From Whalleya microplaca (lineage: Eukaryota; Ascomycota; Sordariomycetes; Xylariales; Xylariaceae), in contig MU385777.1 of the NCBI GenBank assembly GCA_022497155.1, positions 62,001 through 126,000 on the forward strand: a stretch of 64,000 bases of DNA, read 5' to 3'. This document shows positions 47,790 through 60,059 of this stretch, one piece after another. The notes under the pieces are model-generated. The model was not told where the DNA came from. It did not search any database and saw only the letters and a program-made list of their open reading frames with translations. The position numbers and the translations under genes were made by a program. Positions within the stretch are counted from its first letter, which is position 1; each line of letters starts with the position of its first letter.

Positions 47790-49331
47790 CTATTGCTTTA
47801 CCCTGTCACTGTCAAGATCCACGTTCTCGATCTTCACAGGCTTGGTCCGGAACACCAGCTTGTGCCCTACCAAAAGAACAATGAACAGTATTAGGCTGAT
47901 GTACGCAGCGAAAAAGTCACTGGTACTCCAGTCGATAAAGACTGTGAATCCATTCGTCAAAAGTATTAGGGTGGAGAAAAAGAGCCCATACCATGCTAAA
48001 TATGGTTGAAAGGGGGCCTTGTATGGTAAGTCATCCCGAGAAAACCCCCTCGCTTTCAATGCTTTCATGAACCGCAGATGGCAGACATTGATGCAAGACC
48101 AGGTGATGAAACCTGCTATGCCGGTGATGTTCAACAGCCAGCTGAACACATTGCCACCAATCGCCGATAGGTTCAGGAAAGCTAGGAGCCCGATCGCCGA
48201 GGTAACTGCAACCGCAAAATATGGGGTTCTAAACCGGTTGAGGGAAGCCAAGCAAGCTGGGGCGTTTTGTTCCTTAGACAGTCCGACCAATATTCGACTG
48301 GCCGAGTAGACGTTCGCATTTGCGGCAGACAGGACAGCCGTAAGGAGGACACCGTTGATGATATGAGGCAGAACGGGAACGCCCGCGAGCTTGGCGGCGA
48401 TCACAAGAGGCGATGCAGACGCGTCGGTTGTTCCTATGAGGAGATCTTCGGTATTGGAGGGCACACACAGACCGATGAAGAAGATGGTCGAAACGAAGAG
48501 AGAGACGATACCCCAGAAAGTCCAGCGGATAGCCGACGGTACGTTCTTGGCTGGATCATGCGTTTCTCCCGCACCGATACCGACGAGTTCTGCCCCCTGG
48601 TAACTGAACCCTGCCGTGACAAGAACCGACCAAAAACCGACGAACTTCCCAATATCCCCAGTAACCACAGACTCAGCAAAGGGACCAGGGTCTACCCACG
48701 CATGGAAGCCGAGATAACCATGCTGTCCCACCCCCGCGTCGATACATATGGCAAAAATGATGAAGCCAATGATCGTGATGACTTTGATGCTCGAGAACCA
48801 CATCTCAAAGGCGCCAAAGTATCGAATGGGAAGAAAATTCATAGCGGTGAAGACTGCCCAGAAGATAGCGATGAAGATGCCAATATTGAGGCTCTTGTTC
48901 CAGTATTGGATAATGACGCCGGCCGCTACGAGTTCAAGCGCGAAGGTTGTCGCCCAACTAAACCAGTAGATCCACCCCATTGCGAACCCGAGGGAGCGAT
49001 CAACAAATCGGGATGGATATACTGTGAACGAACCTGCCACAGGAATGAACGTAGCCATTTCGCCCAGACTCGTCATGATCGAGAACACGATTGTGCCGAC
49101 AAAGATGAAGGCGATAAGACATCCTACCGGACCGGCTGTTGCCAGCGCGCCTCCGCTTCCGAGAAACAGGCCAGTTCCAATGGTGCCCCCTATGGCCATA
49201 AATTGGAGGTGATGACTCCGCAGGCCACGATGCAGCTGGCCGTCACCAGTTTCGACATCTTGCTCAGAGATGTTAGTTGGCTTAATCAGCTCCTTTGAAG
49301 CCTTCTCGCCTTCAATGATAGGACTATCCAT
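47790..49331 (-). CDS. Amino-acid permease, fungal YAT (APC superfamily) type
   Basis: A single intronless frame of 513 residues starts at MDSPIIEGEK (49331). The frame is open 18 codons further up, but the MDSP start gives a normal family N-terminus. A soluble N-terminal tail of about 50 residues leads to RGLRSHHLQFMAIGGTIGTG, the signature first helix of yeast amino-acid transporters. About twelve hydrophobic helices follow, with GAELVGIGAGETHDPAKNVP in the usual place (the GaEl...aGE...P motif) and NANVYSASRILVGLS further on. It should be a plasma-membrane proton-coupled amino-acid importer; the substrate cannot be read from sequence. A TATA-like motif (tataaag on the minus strand, about 49403-49411) lies about 75 bases upstream. 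The length is near the family's usual 530-600. Confidence 0.93.
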   Translation of the reverse strand: MDSPIIEGEKASKELIKPTNISEQDVETGDGQLHRGLRSHHLQFMAIGGTIGTGLFLGSGGALATAGPVGCLIAFIFVGTIVFSIMTSLGEMATFIPVAGSFTVYPSRFVDRSLGFAMGWIYWFSWATTFALELVAAGVIIQYWNKSLNIGIFIAIFWAVFTAMNFLPIRYFGAFEMWFSSIKVITIIGFIIFAICIDAGVGQHGYLGFHAWVDPGPFAESVVTGDIGKFVGFWSVLVTAGFSYQGAELVGIGAGETHDPAKNVPSAIRWTFWGIVSLFVSTIFFIGLCVPSNTEDLLIGTTDASASPLVIAAKLAGVPVLPHIINGVLLTAVLSAANANVYSASRILVGLSKEQNAPACLASLNRFRTPYFAVAVTSAIGLLAFLNLSAIGGNVFSWLLNITGIAGFITWSCINVCHLRFMKALKARGFSRDDLPYKAPFQPYLAWYGLFFSTLILLTNGFTVFIDWSTSDFFAAYISLILFIVLLVGHKLVFRTKPVKIENVDLDSDRVKQ

Positions 49332-51245
49332 ATTGCAGGTTGGGTATTTGAACGGAATGGATCCTGGACAGACGAGCCAGACCAAGAGAGAAGAAAGGTG
49401 GCCTTTATATGGCTATTACCGCAGTCGCTCAGGTGTTGAGTAAAGCTACGAAGGAGCAACCTAAAGTATAACTGGGCGCCGCAAAACTATATAAATAATA
49501 AGGTTTGCGAGGCGGCAGCTACCGAACGCCAGGGGGGTGTCTGGGGGGATCTGTTAGGAGATGCTGATCATTGCGTGTATCTCGAGGTTTTAGTTAAGGT
49601 TCTAACTTCGTAGGGGCGTTCGAGATCACTAATAACGGGCTAGAGATCAGGCGACAGGGTCAATAATCGGGAAGCCACTACGAGAAGGATGGGAAAAAAG
49701 ATAAAATAAAAAACTTTAAGTCGCTCGTAGATCGCGACTTGCTACTGAAACGGCGAGGCCGAACAGTCTCACGATCCGGATTTAATACCCTTGATTCATG
49801 GCCAAAAGCGCATATAATCGGTGGCGTATTACGTCTCTCCACTGAAAATATCTCGTTAACTCATGATTGACGAATCATTGTCTTACGTGACTAATTCAAT
49901 TGCCTTGGTGGGCAAGAAGGTTCCATTAAAGAAAATTTGCGCCGTCGCGCGATGCCGAGATAGGTATACAGATCCTGGGAGCTAACGGGCCGTAAGGTTC
50001 TCGAAGGTCCTTGCATCTAGCTATGGCGGCTTGCCGGCGCTTATTGCGTACGAGCTAACAAAGAGCCGCTCATGAACCACAACATCTTCCAGTTGTAATG
50101 GCTGATAACATCTTTTGTGACTGTTCATTTCAAGTAAAACCTGCCGTCGAGCTATCCCCGCAGTTGTCTATCCCCGGAATCTCTAGGCATGTAACATAGG
50201 TAATGTCAATGAGACGCCAAGACACTAAGCACAAACGCAAGATCTGCCCCGGTGAACTTGAATAGACGACGTAGGGACGTTACATCAGAAATCGTGGGTC
50301 GTACGTATGTATGAACAACCTCCTTTGAGAATCCTCTAGAGGACATTGACTTACCTACGAGTTATGTATTTGAACGAGTTTGTCTAGCGTTTAGCAATGA
50401 TTGAACATTCGACTTGTCCTTGAAACATGAGAGATTTTGAAACATATGGCATTAACTAACTTATGGCCTTTTGGGCCTGGTGATCCCTGACGAATTGGAG
50501 AACGAGTCAAGCTGGTTGTGTTGAAGATGGTTGGAGTTGAAGGTTGAGAGATCTGGCAAGGTTGGCTAAGTTATTATGTATAGAGTTATCGCGGGATATA
50601 TCAGGTGTTATTGCTGCACCGCAATAGCGGCGTCGTTTTTTGCGACAAGAGTGATATAAAGTACAATTCATGTAATCCGGGAACCAATCTAGATCAAGTA
50701 ATCACCGTGGACAAGCAACTTATCGCCCAGTCAAAGATAGACACGAAATTCACTATGAATTATGAGTGGTAATTATTCCCTTTGAAACGTGGGCAATAGT
50801 AATATATTTTGGTGGTAGATGCCAGACTTTATAGTTAGGGACCATTAATCTCAAAAATGAAAAAATCTATACGTATAATACTGCTAGGTTTCATTGTCAT
50901 TGGAAATATTTTGGTCATTTCCTTATCCAGCCAGATTGCAATGAAGTTTAGTAGATTTGTTGAGTTTAGTGAGAGCTAAGATTTGCGAAAGCCCAACCTG
51001 ACTCAATTGACAAGTGGACGATGACACTGTTCCTTGTTAGAGAAAGGGCTTGTGTTTGAGCTTGGAAAGACGCTACCTCTTAAGTGGATGATGAATATAT
51101 ATGATAGCTATTGAGCCCAAGGTTCGTTATAAACAAGACCAATGGTAAATAAACGGTGAGATATAATCCACCTAGGTTATTTATGAGGGAGTCATGTGCT
51201 TGGCCAGGAGGAGGCGATGGGCCAGGGGGAGGTACTGAGGGAGTG
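49332..51245. other. Intergenic region between the permease and the kinase gene
   Basis: This 1.9-kb region holds the permease promoter at its left end and the 3' side of the kinase gene at its right. No gene or RNA is visible. A short dispersed repeat lies at about 50575-50665. The rest is unremarkable and somewhat AT-rich. Confidence 0.45.
50575..50665 (+). repeat. Short dispersed repeat, copy 1
   Basis: The stretch with cgcgggatatatcaggtg, then ttattgctgcaccgcaata and a gtcg...gcgaca part matches the reverse complement of about 62625-62714, with a few short gaps. It may be the end of an unrecognised transposon or a MITE. No target duplication was found. Confidence 0.65.
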
Positions 51246-52850
51246 TCAAAAAAATGAGGCAGAGCCAGGTGCTGGTCCTTGGGGAGGTGGCCAAGGTAGA
51301 GATGATAAGTCAGAGCTAGGTTCCCAGCCAGAGCCAGGTTCCGGTCCGGAAGGAGGTAACGTATTCGCATTGAGCATCAATTCTCTCGCAATCCTTTTCA
51401 ACGCATCGTCAGACTCATTCTGTTGATATTTCTTTGTGCCATAGTCGCTCGGCTGCTTGGTCTTGACTTGGCGTTCAACCTCCTCTACCAGATACTCAAG
51501 ATCGGGTCTTTCTTTTGGTGACACCGCCGTACATAATGCTACAAGACTTCTGAGCTCTGGGTCTAGATTGTCGAGCTTTTCTTGATGAAGAGCTACCCTG
51601 GTGGCTGGAGCACCGTACTTTCTATTGAGGCCATCTAGATCGATTGCTTCCGATCTAATAGTTTTCTTTTCGCCTTGGTATGTGACTTCCATTTTCCCTG
51701 AACCTAAAAGGTGGCTACCCCCAATCAATGACAACATGACTCTGCCAATAGCCTGCATGTTCTTTTTAACTGCTACATCTTCTGCATCACTACGCGTAAT
51801 TTAGTAGAGTGGCTCACCGCGTTATTAGCCAACTCACCTCGCGGAGGGTTTCATCATATCTGCCCTTCCGAAGTCAATGATCTTCAGCATGGGGATTATA
51901 TCATGCTCAGTATCTTCAAAGCCGCCAATCATGACTAGATCAATATGTAAGCAAAAATACTTTCATCTTGCTATCTGCGCAATTCAGCTGTGCTTCTTAC
52001 TATTGCGGGAATGCAAGTCGCCATGGACTAGCATTGATTTTGGTGGCCGTTTGCCGTTCTCATTCAGCAGTGGTAAGACTTCCATCTGTGGGGGCTCATT
52101 CAGCTTCCCGTTTGGGGGCCAAGCCATCGCCACTAGAGATCGACAAACTATAGTTGATGCTTTAGAACTAGTAAACTTAGCTAACCGAGCTCCAAATACT
52201 TACGGCAGAGAAAAAGCCTCCAAAGCATTCTATTGGGTAAAGGCTGACTCCAATCAGCTACCCTTTCATTGAAGTCATGAACGAGACCGTTGTCAATCCA
52301 CTCCATCAACAGCGTCGGGCCTCTAATGTAATCCAAATGGTTGTCGGCCTCGTTAGGGTCTATATAGAAGGACTGACAAATATGCATTGCTCCATGGAGT
52401 TGCTGTAATCAAGTGTTAGAAATCTTGTGATGACTATATAGGTCGTAATTACTAATTACATGCCTTCAGAATGTCGATCTCTTTCATAATATTATTCTGA
52501 TCATTATTGGCCAAAGACCTTTTCATCACAAACCTTCTTATAGGATTGGAAGTTAGTAATGGAACTACAGAGTCATTCGTCTGCGTTGGATCATTTGTCT
52601 GCGCCGGGTCATTCGTCTTCGGATCATTCATCATCATTTGAAGAGCAAACCCCTGTGAACCTGCCCCTATTATTCTCTCAAATTCGAATCTTGTCTCTCC
52701 TACCCGTTTGAAGTTTTCCAAGAGATCCTTGGTCTCTTTTAAAGCCCCGGCATCAATACTGTGCTCGCCAGGAAGAGGAGGCTGGTCGGCTGGACGATAG
52801 CTGTCTATCGCATCGATTAACCCGCCCGCAACTGATATAAAGGGGCCCAT
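51246..52850 (-). CDS. Fungal protein kinase-like protein (HGD-type catalytic loop)
   Basis: Five exons on the minus strand (52850-52464, 52402-52204, 52132-52001, 51934-51838, 51789-51246) encode 452 residues. The kinase fold shows a Gly-rich loop (ERIIGAGSQGFAL), a candidate Lys in RRFVMKRS, MEWIDNG at the hinge, PNRMLWRLFLCLAMAWPP, a catalytic loop VHGDLHSRN (HGD instead of HRD), and DFG in KIIDFGRAD. Asp and Asn of the catalytic loop and DFG are all present, so it could be active. Between the Gly loop and the Lys is an insertion of about 20 residues made of TNDP-type repeats. The C-terminus is Pro/Gly/Ser-rich. Intron 1 must be removed in phase 0 to give EIDILKQLHGAMHIC, which requires a GC donor (AAG|GCATGT). 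This family is expanded in filamentous fungi; its role is unknown. Confidence 0.85.
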
Positions 52851-54273
52851 TTTGAGATTCGGTATGAATATATTTGATTTTACATGGTAAAAACGACAAA
52901 CTCATGTTCGTATGCCACTCTATAAACCGGAAAAAGACCGAATGCAGACATACAATAATCGAAGGATAGATTTGTCTATAAATCTCTTTGTTGCTGTTCT
53001 TCTCGGCTGCTCTTTAGCAATAGATGACTGCGGACGTATAGTTCATTCAATCAAAGAAAGCGATTATATCTTGGTTTAGACGGGATAAAAGAACATAACC
53101 ATCAAAGAAATATAACCATAGTACTTGGTAAATGGTCCATTCAGAGGAACTTTATTCTGCCTACAATTAGATAGAGGCAAAAAACAATAAAATACCAGAC
53201 TCTCGAGACTTCTTGAGTCGTGTACAGAGGCAGGTAGTACCTTGATGTTAAATACTTGAGATACCAAGGCTATAAGGTGCAAATTCCATGATTTAATAGT
53301 TAATGCTCGGATTAACTATTTTATGCGACGACACTTGTTCCTAATATGGGGAGTATTCTGTACACAGAACGAATATATTTTGGATAGATTTAAGGTTAGT
53401 ATATCTACTTATAATTAGCTACTTCTAAAGTGCACTTGTGCCTAATAGTAACGTTGATTAATATTGATAATTCCGTAATATATCTAACTTTACACTGAGA
53501 ATCTGGCGATAGTCTGATTGGTGACTTGCGAAGACTGACCCTCGGATCACTCCAACATCTGTAAGTACCTCATTTTTCTGAAGAATACGGTTAAGCAACT
53601 CAACAGTTGAAAAAGTTTCAAGATAGCAACGTTGATTTTTATCCTAGTTATAGATACTTTCCTCAAGACTTCCCTTTTCTTTTTTGTTATATCTGATGAG
53701 TTGTTCTTTATCATTATCATCGCATAACTGGGAGCTTACGTTTCTGCTATGGAGTTCTTTGGACTTTACAATAAATTTTAAATGCTTTAAGTAATGTAAC
53801 ATTCCGAGATTCGTTCAATCTTTGGGTAGTACGTTACAAGGAAGTAATTGCTGATCGTAGTCGGGGAAGAATCGTTAACATGCGTGTGATTAATTCGTGC
53901 CTCATGTCAACGATGACGAATATGTGGTTTGGTTACTCAGTAATAGAGTGGTAATACTTGAGCCTTAATGTTAGCTATATATACCTTGGGCCATTTGTAT
54001 TTGGCGCCCGAATTTTCGAATGAGTATCACCCCCATTCTGAAAACTACCCGGTGAATTGATGACGGTCAATTTTATAGTGTCGCCATCCGCTATCCTTTT
54101 GATACTGGTGTATAATGGAACCAAGTAAAATGGAATAAATGGAATATCTTGATATCAGTCCCACATTGGATTCTCCCTGAGAGGTAATAAGTTGCCAACC
54201 TAACAAAAGAAATTCATAGTATCTCCACATTCCCAATTCCTGCCTATATTGTAATAGGAAGTAGCTCTAGGGG
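52851..54273. other. Intergenic AT-rich region
   Basis: The 1.4 kb upstream of the kinase gene is AT-rich and holds no supported gene. No complete transposon ends were seen until the solo LTR at 54274. Confidence 0.45.
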
Positions 54274-54600
54274 TGTCACACAGGATTGGAGGAACCTATT
54301 GGAAGCTATACGTTATGCAGGAATGTTGCACGAGCACATATATTAGGTCCTGTTGGATGTTGTTCGATACTGTTGGAATGTATGACTACCTACTAAAAGG
54401 TATGGCCACCTAACGGCGGCTACGTCGGCAATAGATACAATACGTACTAGGAATACGTACCGCGGCAGAAGGTCTATATAAGACCTGTCGCCGAACTTCA
54501 GACTTAGATTGAAACTTAGAACCACAAACACCCTTAGAGGCCATAAAGAATTATTAGCTAAATTGATATATTCCAAACCCTGAATACAGCCCTTGTTATA
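54274..54600 (+). mobile_element. Solo LTR (family 1), plus orientation
   Basis: A 327-bp element begins TGTCACACAGG and ends CTTGTTATA. The perfect 5-bp target duplication AGGGG lies at 54269-54273 and 54601-54605. It is similar over its whole length to the reverse complement of 12495-12813. A tctatataaga motif at about 54473-54483 fits the LTR promoter TATA box. The final bases TA, where the other copy has CA, fit a C-to-T change. No internal element sequence lies beside it. Confidence 0.85.
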
Positions 54601-54856
54601 AGGGGCCCTTTACGGGCTTTATACCAATTAGTAACTCCGGCGGAGCAAACAAGTGACTTGACAGAATACTCTTATCAGCTAGACACCCGAACCTCAAAAT
54701 ACACTATTTTGGGGTAAATTAAAAGCAGCGGAGAAATTTATCTTCAGATTGAGCCGTCTTTGACTAGTCTCAAGACCATCTCTCGTATCTCCCACCAAAA
54801 CCATCCCCTTCCCTACACATTTGATAGTCCCTAAGCTGTCTATGCCAGTGATTCCA

Positions 54857-56992
54857 TCACTGGGTTTCGTCCTCGGCCTTGTCCACGTTGCGGAAGAACA
54901 CCCACAACAAGATGGTGGCACCACCGAGAAGTCCTGCCAGAATAGCATACATGGTGACTAAGTGAGGATCCCCAGTCAGCGGCGTAAATGCAAGAGCTAA
55001 GCACGATCCGATTCCGGCCATGGCAAGCCAAATAGATTGAACCAAGGTCTTCATCCTTTTGGGCGCATGGTTGTAGGCATACTCAGTACCCGTAGTCAGA
55101 CAAAAGACTTCCGCCACGGCGCCCCCAAAATAGATGGGGACTTGAAGAAAGACCGAGATCTGGTTGGGCACGGTACGATTATGCGCGGCCAGGCACGCGA
55201 GTGGCGTATCATAGCACGGCCCTGTCTGGTAGATAAGTTTCTGAACCACGGTTGCGTAGACCATGGAGATGGTCAGAACAGCAAATCCGACAGTCATGCG
55301 TGCAATCGGGCTGAATGAGACCTTTCTTCTTGCCAGAAAAGGATAGAGCCCTTGCTGGACAATAGGTGCCACAATTATGCCAGAAATAGCCCCAGCCACT
55401 TTTATCATGTCATTGGGGATGCCATATGTGACCATTTGCCCAGCCTGGGAGATCAAGTTGCTGAATGTCTGGTTATAACAAAGCCAATGAATAGGGAAAA
55501 GGAGCCTGATACATCCATGTTAGACAATATGGTGGAGAAGTCGGGAAGGTTTATACGTACAATATTCGACAGGTCAGAAGGCTTCGCTTTATATCCTCAA
55601 CGAAAGAGTCAGTCCACGAAACCTGACGACCGTGTTGAAGCTGAGCGTTCGGTTTTGCAGCATCCATTCGAAAGCCTCCGGTTATACCATAATACAAGGC
55701 ATTAATTACCTCAGGCATGATATTGCTTGTTGGCGATGCCCGAACTGAACATCTGTCAGCTAGTCAAACCAGTAAATATACCATCAAGTAAAAAAGACTG
55801 ACCGAAGTAATTACGACCGAGAAGAATCGGAATCAGGGCCAACCACATGCAACAGCAGGGAACCAAATAGGCGAGCCAGAAACCGATGTATCTTTCTAGC
55901 AATGGCGTAGAATCGGCGAAGAAGCCGACTATGTTCACAGCCCTGCATCCATTATCAGAACCTGGATATTCGAAGGAATGGGTGGATCAAACGAACCAGT
56001 AGAACATGTTGTAAATATAAGTGATAGTAAGGTCTCGACTGCTAACTACCTTCTCTCCTGTTTTCTGGGTACGGACTCGAAAGTCAGTCTGATCATACTG
56101 ATCGGCTGTAAGAGATTAGTCCAGCATACACGCCAAGTCTGAGAATGTCTACTCACCGATGAAGGGGACCACCGTAGTCTTGAAAGCCCCTGATCCCACA
56201 GCTAGTAGCACACAAGCCGGGATCACGCCACCCACAGCAGCTCCCTTGCGAATGCAAACGGGTAGTGAAGTCGCAAATAGAATTGTTGCCCCGATAGACT
56301 CAATGCTGTAATCTAGTTAGCCTCTACTTTGCGAGATACGTTTCATGATAAGAGCTAGAAGGAAATTGATTGATGGAGAAAGTGCACAGTACATAGCACC
56401 ATATAGCATGGTTTTGTAACGGCCCAACCAGCTGTCAGCAATAACGGCGGCGGGAATAGGAGTGACGTAGGACCCGATGATGAGCGCATTCACAATATTG
56501 GTCGCAGCTGCCTGATGCAGACCCAGGGCTCCGGGGACCTCGCCACCAGGGGCGTTCTGTAGGTAGTTCTCTGTGGAAACGATTAGCAATATGCACGCTA
56601 CTCACCACACTAGTAGTCGGGATTTACTCACGCAAAGGGGCAGTGGCACCATACCAGACAAAGCGTTCCAGAATACCGGCGAGGCAGGCCACCCAAAGTC
56701 GTAAGGGAACTCGGTCGACGACATGGACGAGATCGCGCACTTCGTCCTCGATAGCCACGCGATCATCATCATCACCCGGTAAGCCACCTGGTGAGCAATT
56801 GGCATCCGAAGGCGGGTTGTCATTCTTCTGGCAAGGTGCTTCGGAATGCTCTTCTACTTCAAACGAAGAAATCAAGCTAGCATTAGTAACAGCGTTCGTG
56901 TCAGCGTGAGGAATCATCACCAACCGTGACTGCAAACCAAACTCTGCGGGCTTCACCGCAGAGTCATGCACATCAAGAATGAGACTCAACAT
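54857..56992 (-). CDS. Oligopeptide transporter, PTR2/POT family
   Basis: Seven exons on the minus strand (56992-56632, 56570-56393, 56305-56157, 56105-55997, 55942-55803, 55744-55561, 55505-54857) give 589 residues, the usual POT length. The joins read PLQNYLQNAPGG, LYGAIIESIGATILF, PFIADQYDQTDFR, FYWAVNIVGFF, NYFVRASPTSNIMPEV and CRILLFPIHWLCYNQ, all typical of PTR2 proteins. The N-terminal 120 residues are soluble and acidic. The POT signatures ADSWLGRYKT and FIADQYD are present and the C-terminal half carries the expected helices. It should import di- and tripeptides with protons at the plasma membrane. The frame extends upstream of 56992 without an ATG, so MLSLILDVHD is taken as the start. 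No break was found. Confidence 0.9.
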
Positions 56993-58592
56993 GTTGCCCC
57001 TTTCGGAATTAATGCGTTGATTGATGGGGTGCAAGTACGGAATAGGCGTTCAATCCGTGTAGCCGAGTACACGACAGAAAGGCGTGAATGGACAAAAAAG
57101 AATGCGGTAGGGGAGATGGTGGTCAAAGAATGAGAGAAGTCGGGAATTGGGAGGAAGCATTAAGATATATAGTATATGGTATCCCGAACATTCGGTGACA
57201 GGAAGGATTCCGAGTATTGTGGTAGGTAATTTTAGTCAGCACTACTCCGGATACAGATGTCGCGTCGCATAAATCATATCCCTGTACAAATGTGAGATTA
57301 CAGCTTCCGGGGGGTCTTGGAAGGCCTGTGCACGCTTCCACAAGGGGGTCCAAGAGTCAATTCAAGAATGTATGTTCAGTATGTGTTAAGATCAGACTAC
57401 ATCTAGTCTTTGACATGTATTCGATACGAATCTATACTGTCACTATATGGCCAATACAAACTCATGTAATAGGCCCTTAAACGGGACCTCCACAGCACCT
57501 CCAGCAGCATCTTCGATAAGCCCTTCAGAAGGCATTTATCAGTAAAGCTTGTAGATGCAACGTTTACCCGTAAACCTACTCTTAGACCCCCTTGCGCAAA
57601 CCCGGCCCAAAAGGGTATAAGCCTTCAAAAAGACCCTCCCATCCTTGTGAGGTGTAAGCCGTGAGAGATATGAATGCTAATAGTGCTATGCGACAATGCG
57701 GCGTGAATATGTAATAGGGCCAATCATATTAGCCTGATGCAATCCCACGGCTGTCAGCATGCATTCATTTTCCTGCACGTTATGATGACTCAACGTTATT
57801 ATTAGTGCTACTTGGATCTTCGTACTTCCCGCTTCCCATGTCAATGAGGAGACACTTTTATTTATTCTTGTCATACAAGAGCCTGTGGATAGACGCGGCA
57901 GAGAGTCTTGAAATCAAAGTTTTTAGGTTTGACTCAGGAGATCTCTATGAATGAATACACAATCCAGTGTATTTCGCATCTTTTCACGCATATTAAATTA
58001 CATGCTGGTCTGACACTGTACACGGAGAGTTTGGTGTCCGTAGAACTCGAACCTGTTGAGCCAGAGCCCAGCAATCGCCAATTGGGTGGCAGGATCAAGT
58101 GATATAAGTAAGAAGTCATAGAATTAGAGAATGCAAGAATATGAGAATAGTACCAAGAGTAAGATATGGATCTCGAGTGGTGGACTGCAGGTGTCAGAAA
58201 TGCCGACTTGAGGATGAAAAGACGGGTGGGTTATTATTGTCTATTGTGTCTCACGAACACGACTATTCCTATTTGGTGTGGATTGTATTGGAATCAAAAC
58301 TATTGTAACATGATAACTCAAGGTGCTGTAGGACAGAAAGAAATGTTAGAATCGGAATGAAGTAATGGGGAGCATCGTATATTGATTAGTCTAAGGTGAA
58401 TCTATAAGGTGTAGAGCCCCCTATACATACGGGCGGCGGTCATACCTATGTAGACCCTCATTCAGGCTGTTCAGCACTATAGGGCACATTTCAACAAGAA
58501 ATTATTGACAATGATGTAGTTGATCCACCTATATCGGCCCATCCTCGAGATTGATTTTCCTACCTACGTAGAAGCATCTCGTTCAAGATAGT

Positions 58593-58629
<37 letters not shown>

Positions 58630-59327
58630 AAATAGGCTTTACACCATAATGTAAATATTGTGCGAACGATTGGGGTTGCAACTAATCTGTATTGCTATAT
58701 GTTTTCTATAAACGAAAGTAAGTAAGGGAATTCCTCGTGCGGAGAAGATATGAAAATCTCTTCGTACTAGGGTAGCTTAGTCAGCTACCCCTGATCGCAC
58801 GGCTGAACTAAGCGTTATTCTAACATATATATATAATATCATTGCTAAGGGGATAGACAAAACTTTGCGAGGACCTTCATGCATGCCTTTAATTCTAGGT
58901 ATAAAACTAAGACTGATATGCTTTCTACTTGTAGATGAAGGTAGAGGCTATCTAAGCGGAACTAGCATCCCACATCAAGTTAATCAGGGCTCCGATTTAC
59001 CACCGTGGCTCTAGTAGCTAGAATCCTAGGTCGATGATTCTGTGATCGCCTAAGCTATTCAACGGTGGTTTCGAAATCAAATCATTCCAGCTTATATCAT
59101 CAATCAGGAAATCTATTGCCTATTCATTCACTTCACGTCGAGGCAACGGACCTAAGTACAGTGGAAATGACAGTCAGAATTAGAGATCGGTCGATACCGG
59201 CCCACGCACGAGGGTAATGTGAGTATGCAAGTGTTCTGCTGGGAAGGATCTTGGTTCAGCATCTGTTATTATCATAGCTTACGATAACTTAAGCACCTGT
59301 GTCCTATAACTGAAATATACATAACTA
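56993..59327. other. Gene-free, repeat-rich stretch
   Basis: This 2.3-kb stretch is upstream of the PTR2 gene and has only short frames. Around 57465-57640 are several cccgg/ccctt and aaacggg-type short inverted motifs that suggest old transposon DNA, but I could not define ends. A long TA microsatellite occurs at about 58594-58625. A gggtagc...gctaccc hairpin occurs at about 58770-58790. Confidence 0.4.
58594..58625. repeat. (TA)n microsatellite
   Basis: About sixteen uninterrupted TA units in gene-free DNA. It is likely hypervariable. Confidence 0.9.
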
Positions 59328-59610
59328 TCACAGTTACAGTGTGTCCACCAATCATCTAGGTGCTGCCGTGATTACTCTAGTTATCCAAGTAGAATTGTGT
59401 CTAGGTCTAAGATCTAAAGGATATCTAAGAGCTTAAAGTGTCTATTACGATAATAGGGGTATTAGTTATAATGCCTTGGTGGATCTTGGAGCAATAATTA
59501 CTCCGAGATCTCCCTTACTTAAAAGGGATCCTCTAAGCTATGAGAGATTCTTAGATCTCAGAGTGATCGCGGCAGCGCCTAGATGATTATTGCACACACT
59601 GTAACTGTGA
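59328..59610. mobile_element. TIR miniature element (MITE) with TA target duplication
   Basis: The 283-bp element begins TCACAGTTACAGTGTGTCC and the reverse complement of its right end begins TCACAGTTACAGTGTGTGC. The inverted repeats extend about 50 bp (to tgattactct / tgatcactct). TA flanks both ends (59326-59327 and 59611-59612). It has no coding capacity, so it is a non-autonomous Tc1/mariner-like element. Its interior holds a palindrome at 59481-59511 (ggatcttggagcaa / ttactccgagatc) that recurs nearby in other contexts. Confidence 0.85.
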
Positions 59611-59619
59611 TATGATCGC

Positions 59620-59712
59620 TTTTGAGCAACAGAGCTCTCGGAGCAATTGTTGCTCCGAGGTTCATTGGCTCAAGGCACTATAACTTGATAATACTCCTAT
59701 TGTCGTGACAAT
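59620..59712. repeat. Palindrome-containing fragment related to the MITE interior
   Basis: A near-perfect palindrome ctcggagcaa...ttgctccgag lies at 59637-59659 and is followed by ataacttgataatactcctattgtcgtgaca-type sequence. The same order of palindrome and tail is found at about 60201-60276, and inverted inside the MITE at about 59450-59511. Confidence 0.6.
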
Positions 59713-60059
59713 AACCTAACAATCCATCTCAGAATCACATTTTTTGCACCAACATTTGCCACTGCGCCACACTATTCCCAGAGATATTACGCTTTGCAGC
59801 AAGGCCGATGCATGGCACGGTGCTCCATAACAGTAGATGCACGTCCCGACAGAACGGAACGGCCTCTGGTAGAGTGGAGTCAGCACAACCAACCGCATCT
59901 TGGCGGTGAGGTTACACGTCAGTTCGTGCCAATTACACCATGTATGCTAGCATGTATGTATGGCGACCGGACTCCGTGAATGAGGAGTAGAAGAGGAATG
60001 AGCTATTTACGGCATGATCACATGCCGATGTAGTGCTCCAAAGGGGAAATTAGCTAATA

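Noticed and set aside
48267..49298. A 343-codon plus-strand open frame
   Set aside because: It is fully antisense to the amino-acid permease and very rich in Asp, Glu and Arg, the typical mirror of membrane-helix codons.
58030..58100. Possible tRNA (B-box-like ggttcgagttc on the minus strand)
   Set aside because: No matching acceptor stem, D arm or anticodon arm could be drawn around it.
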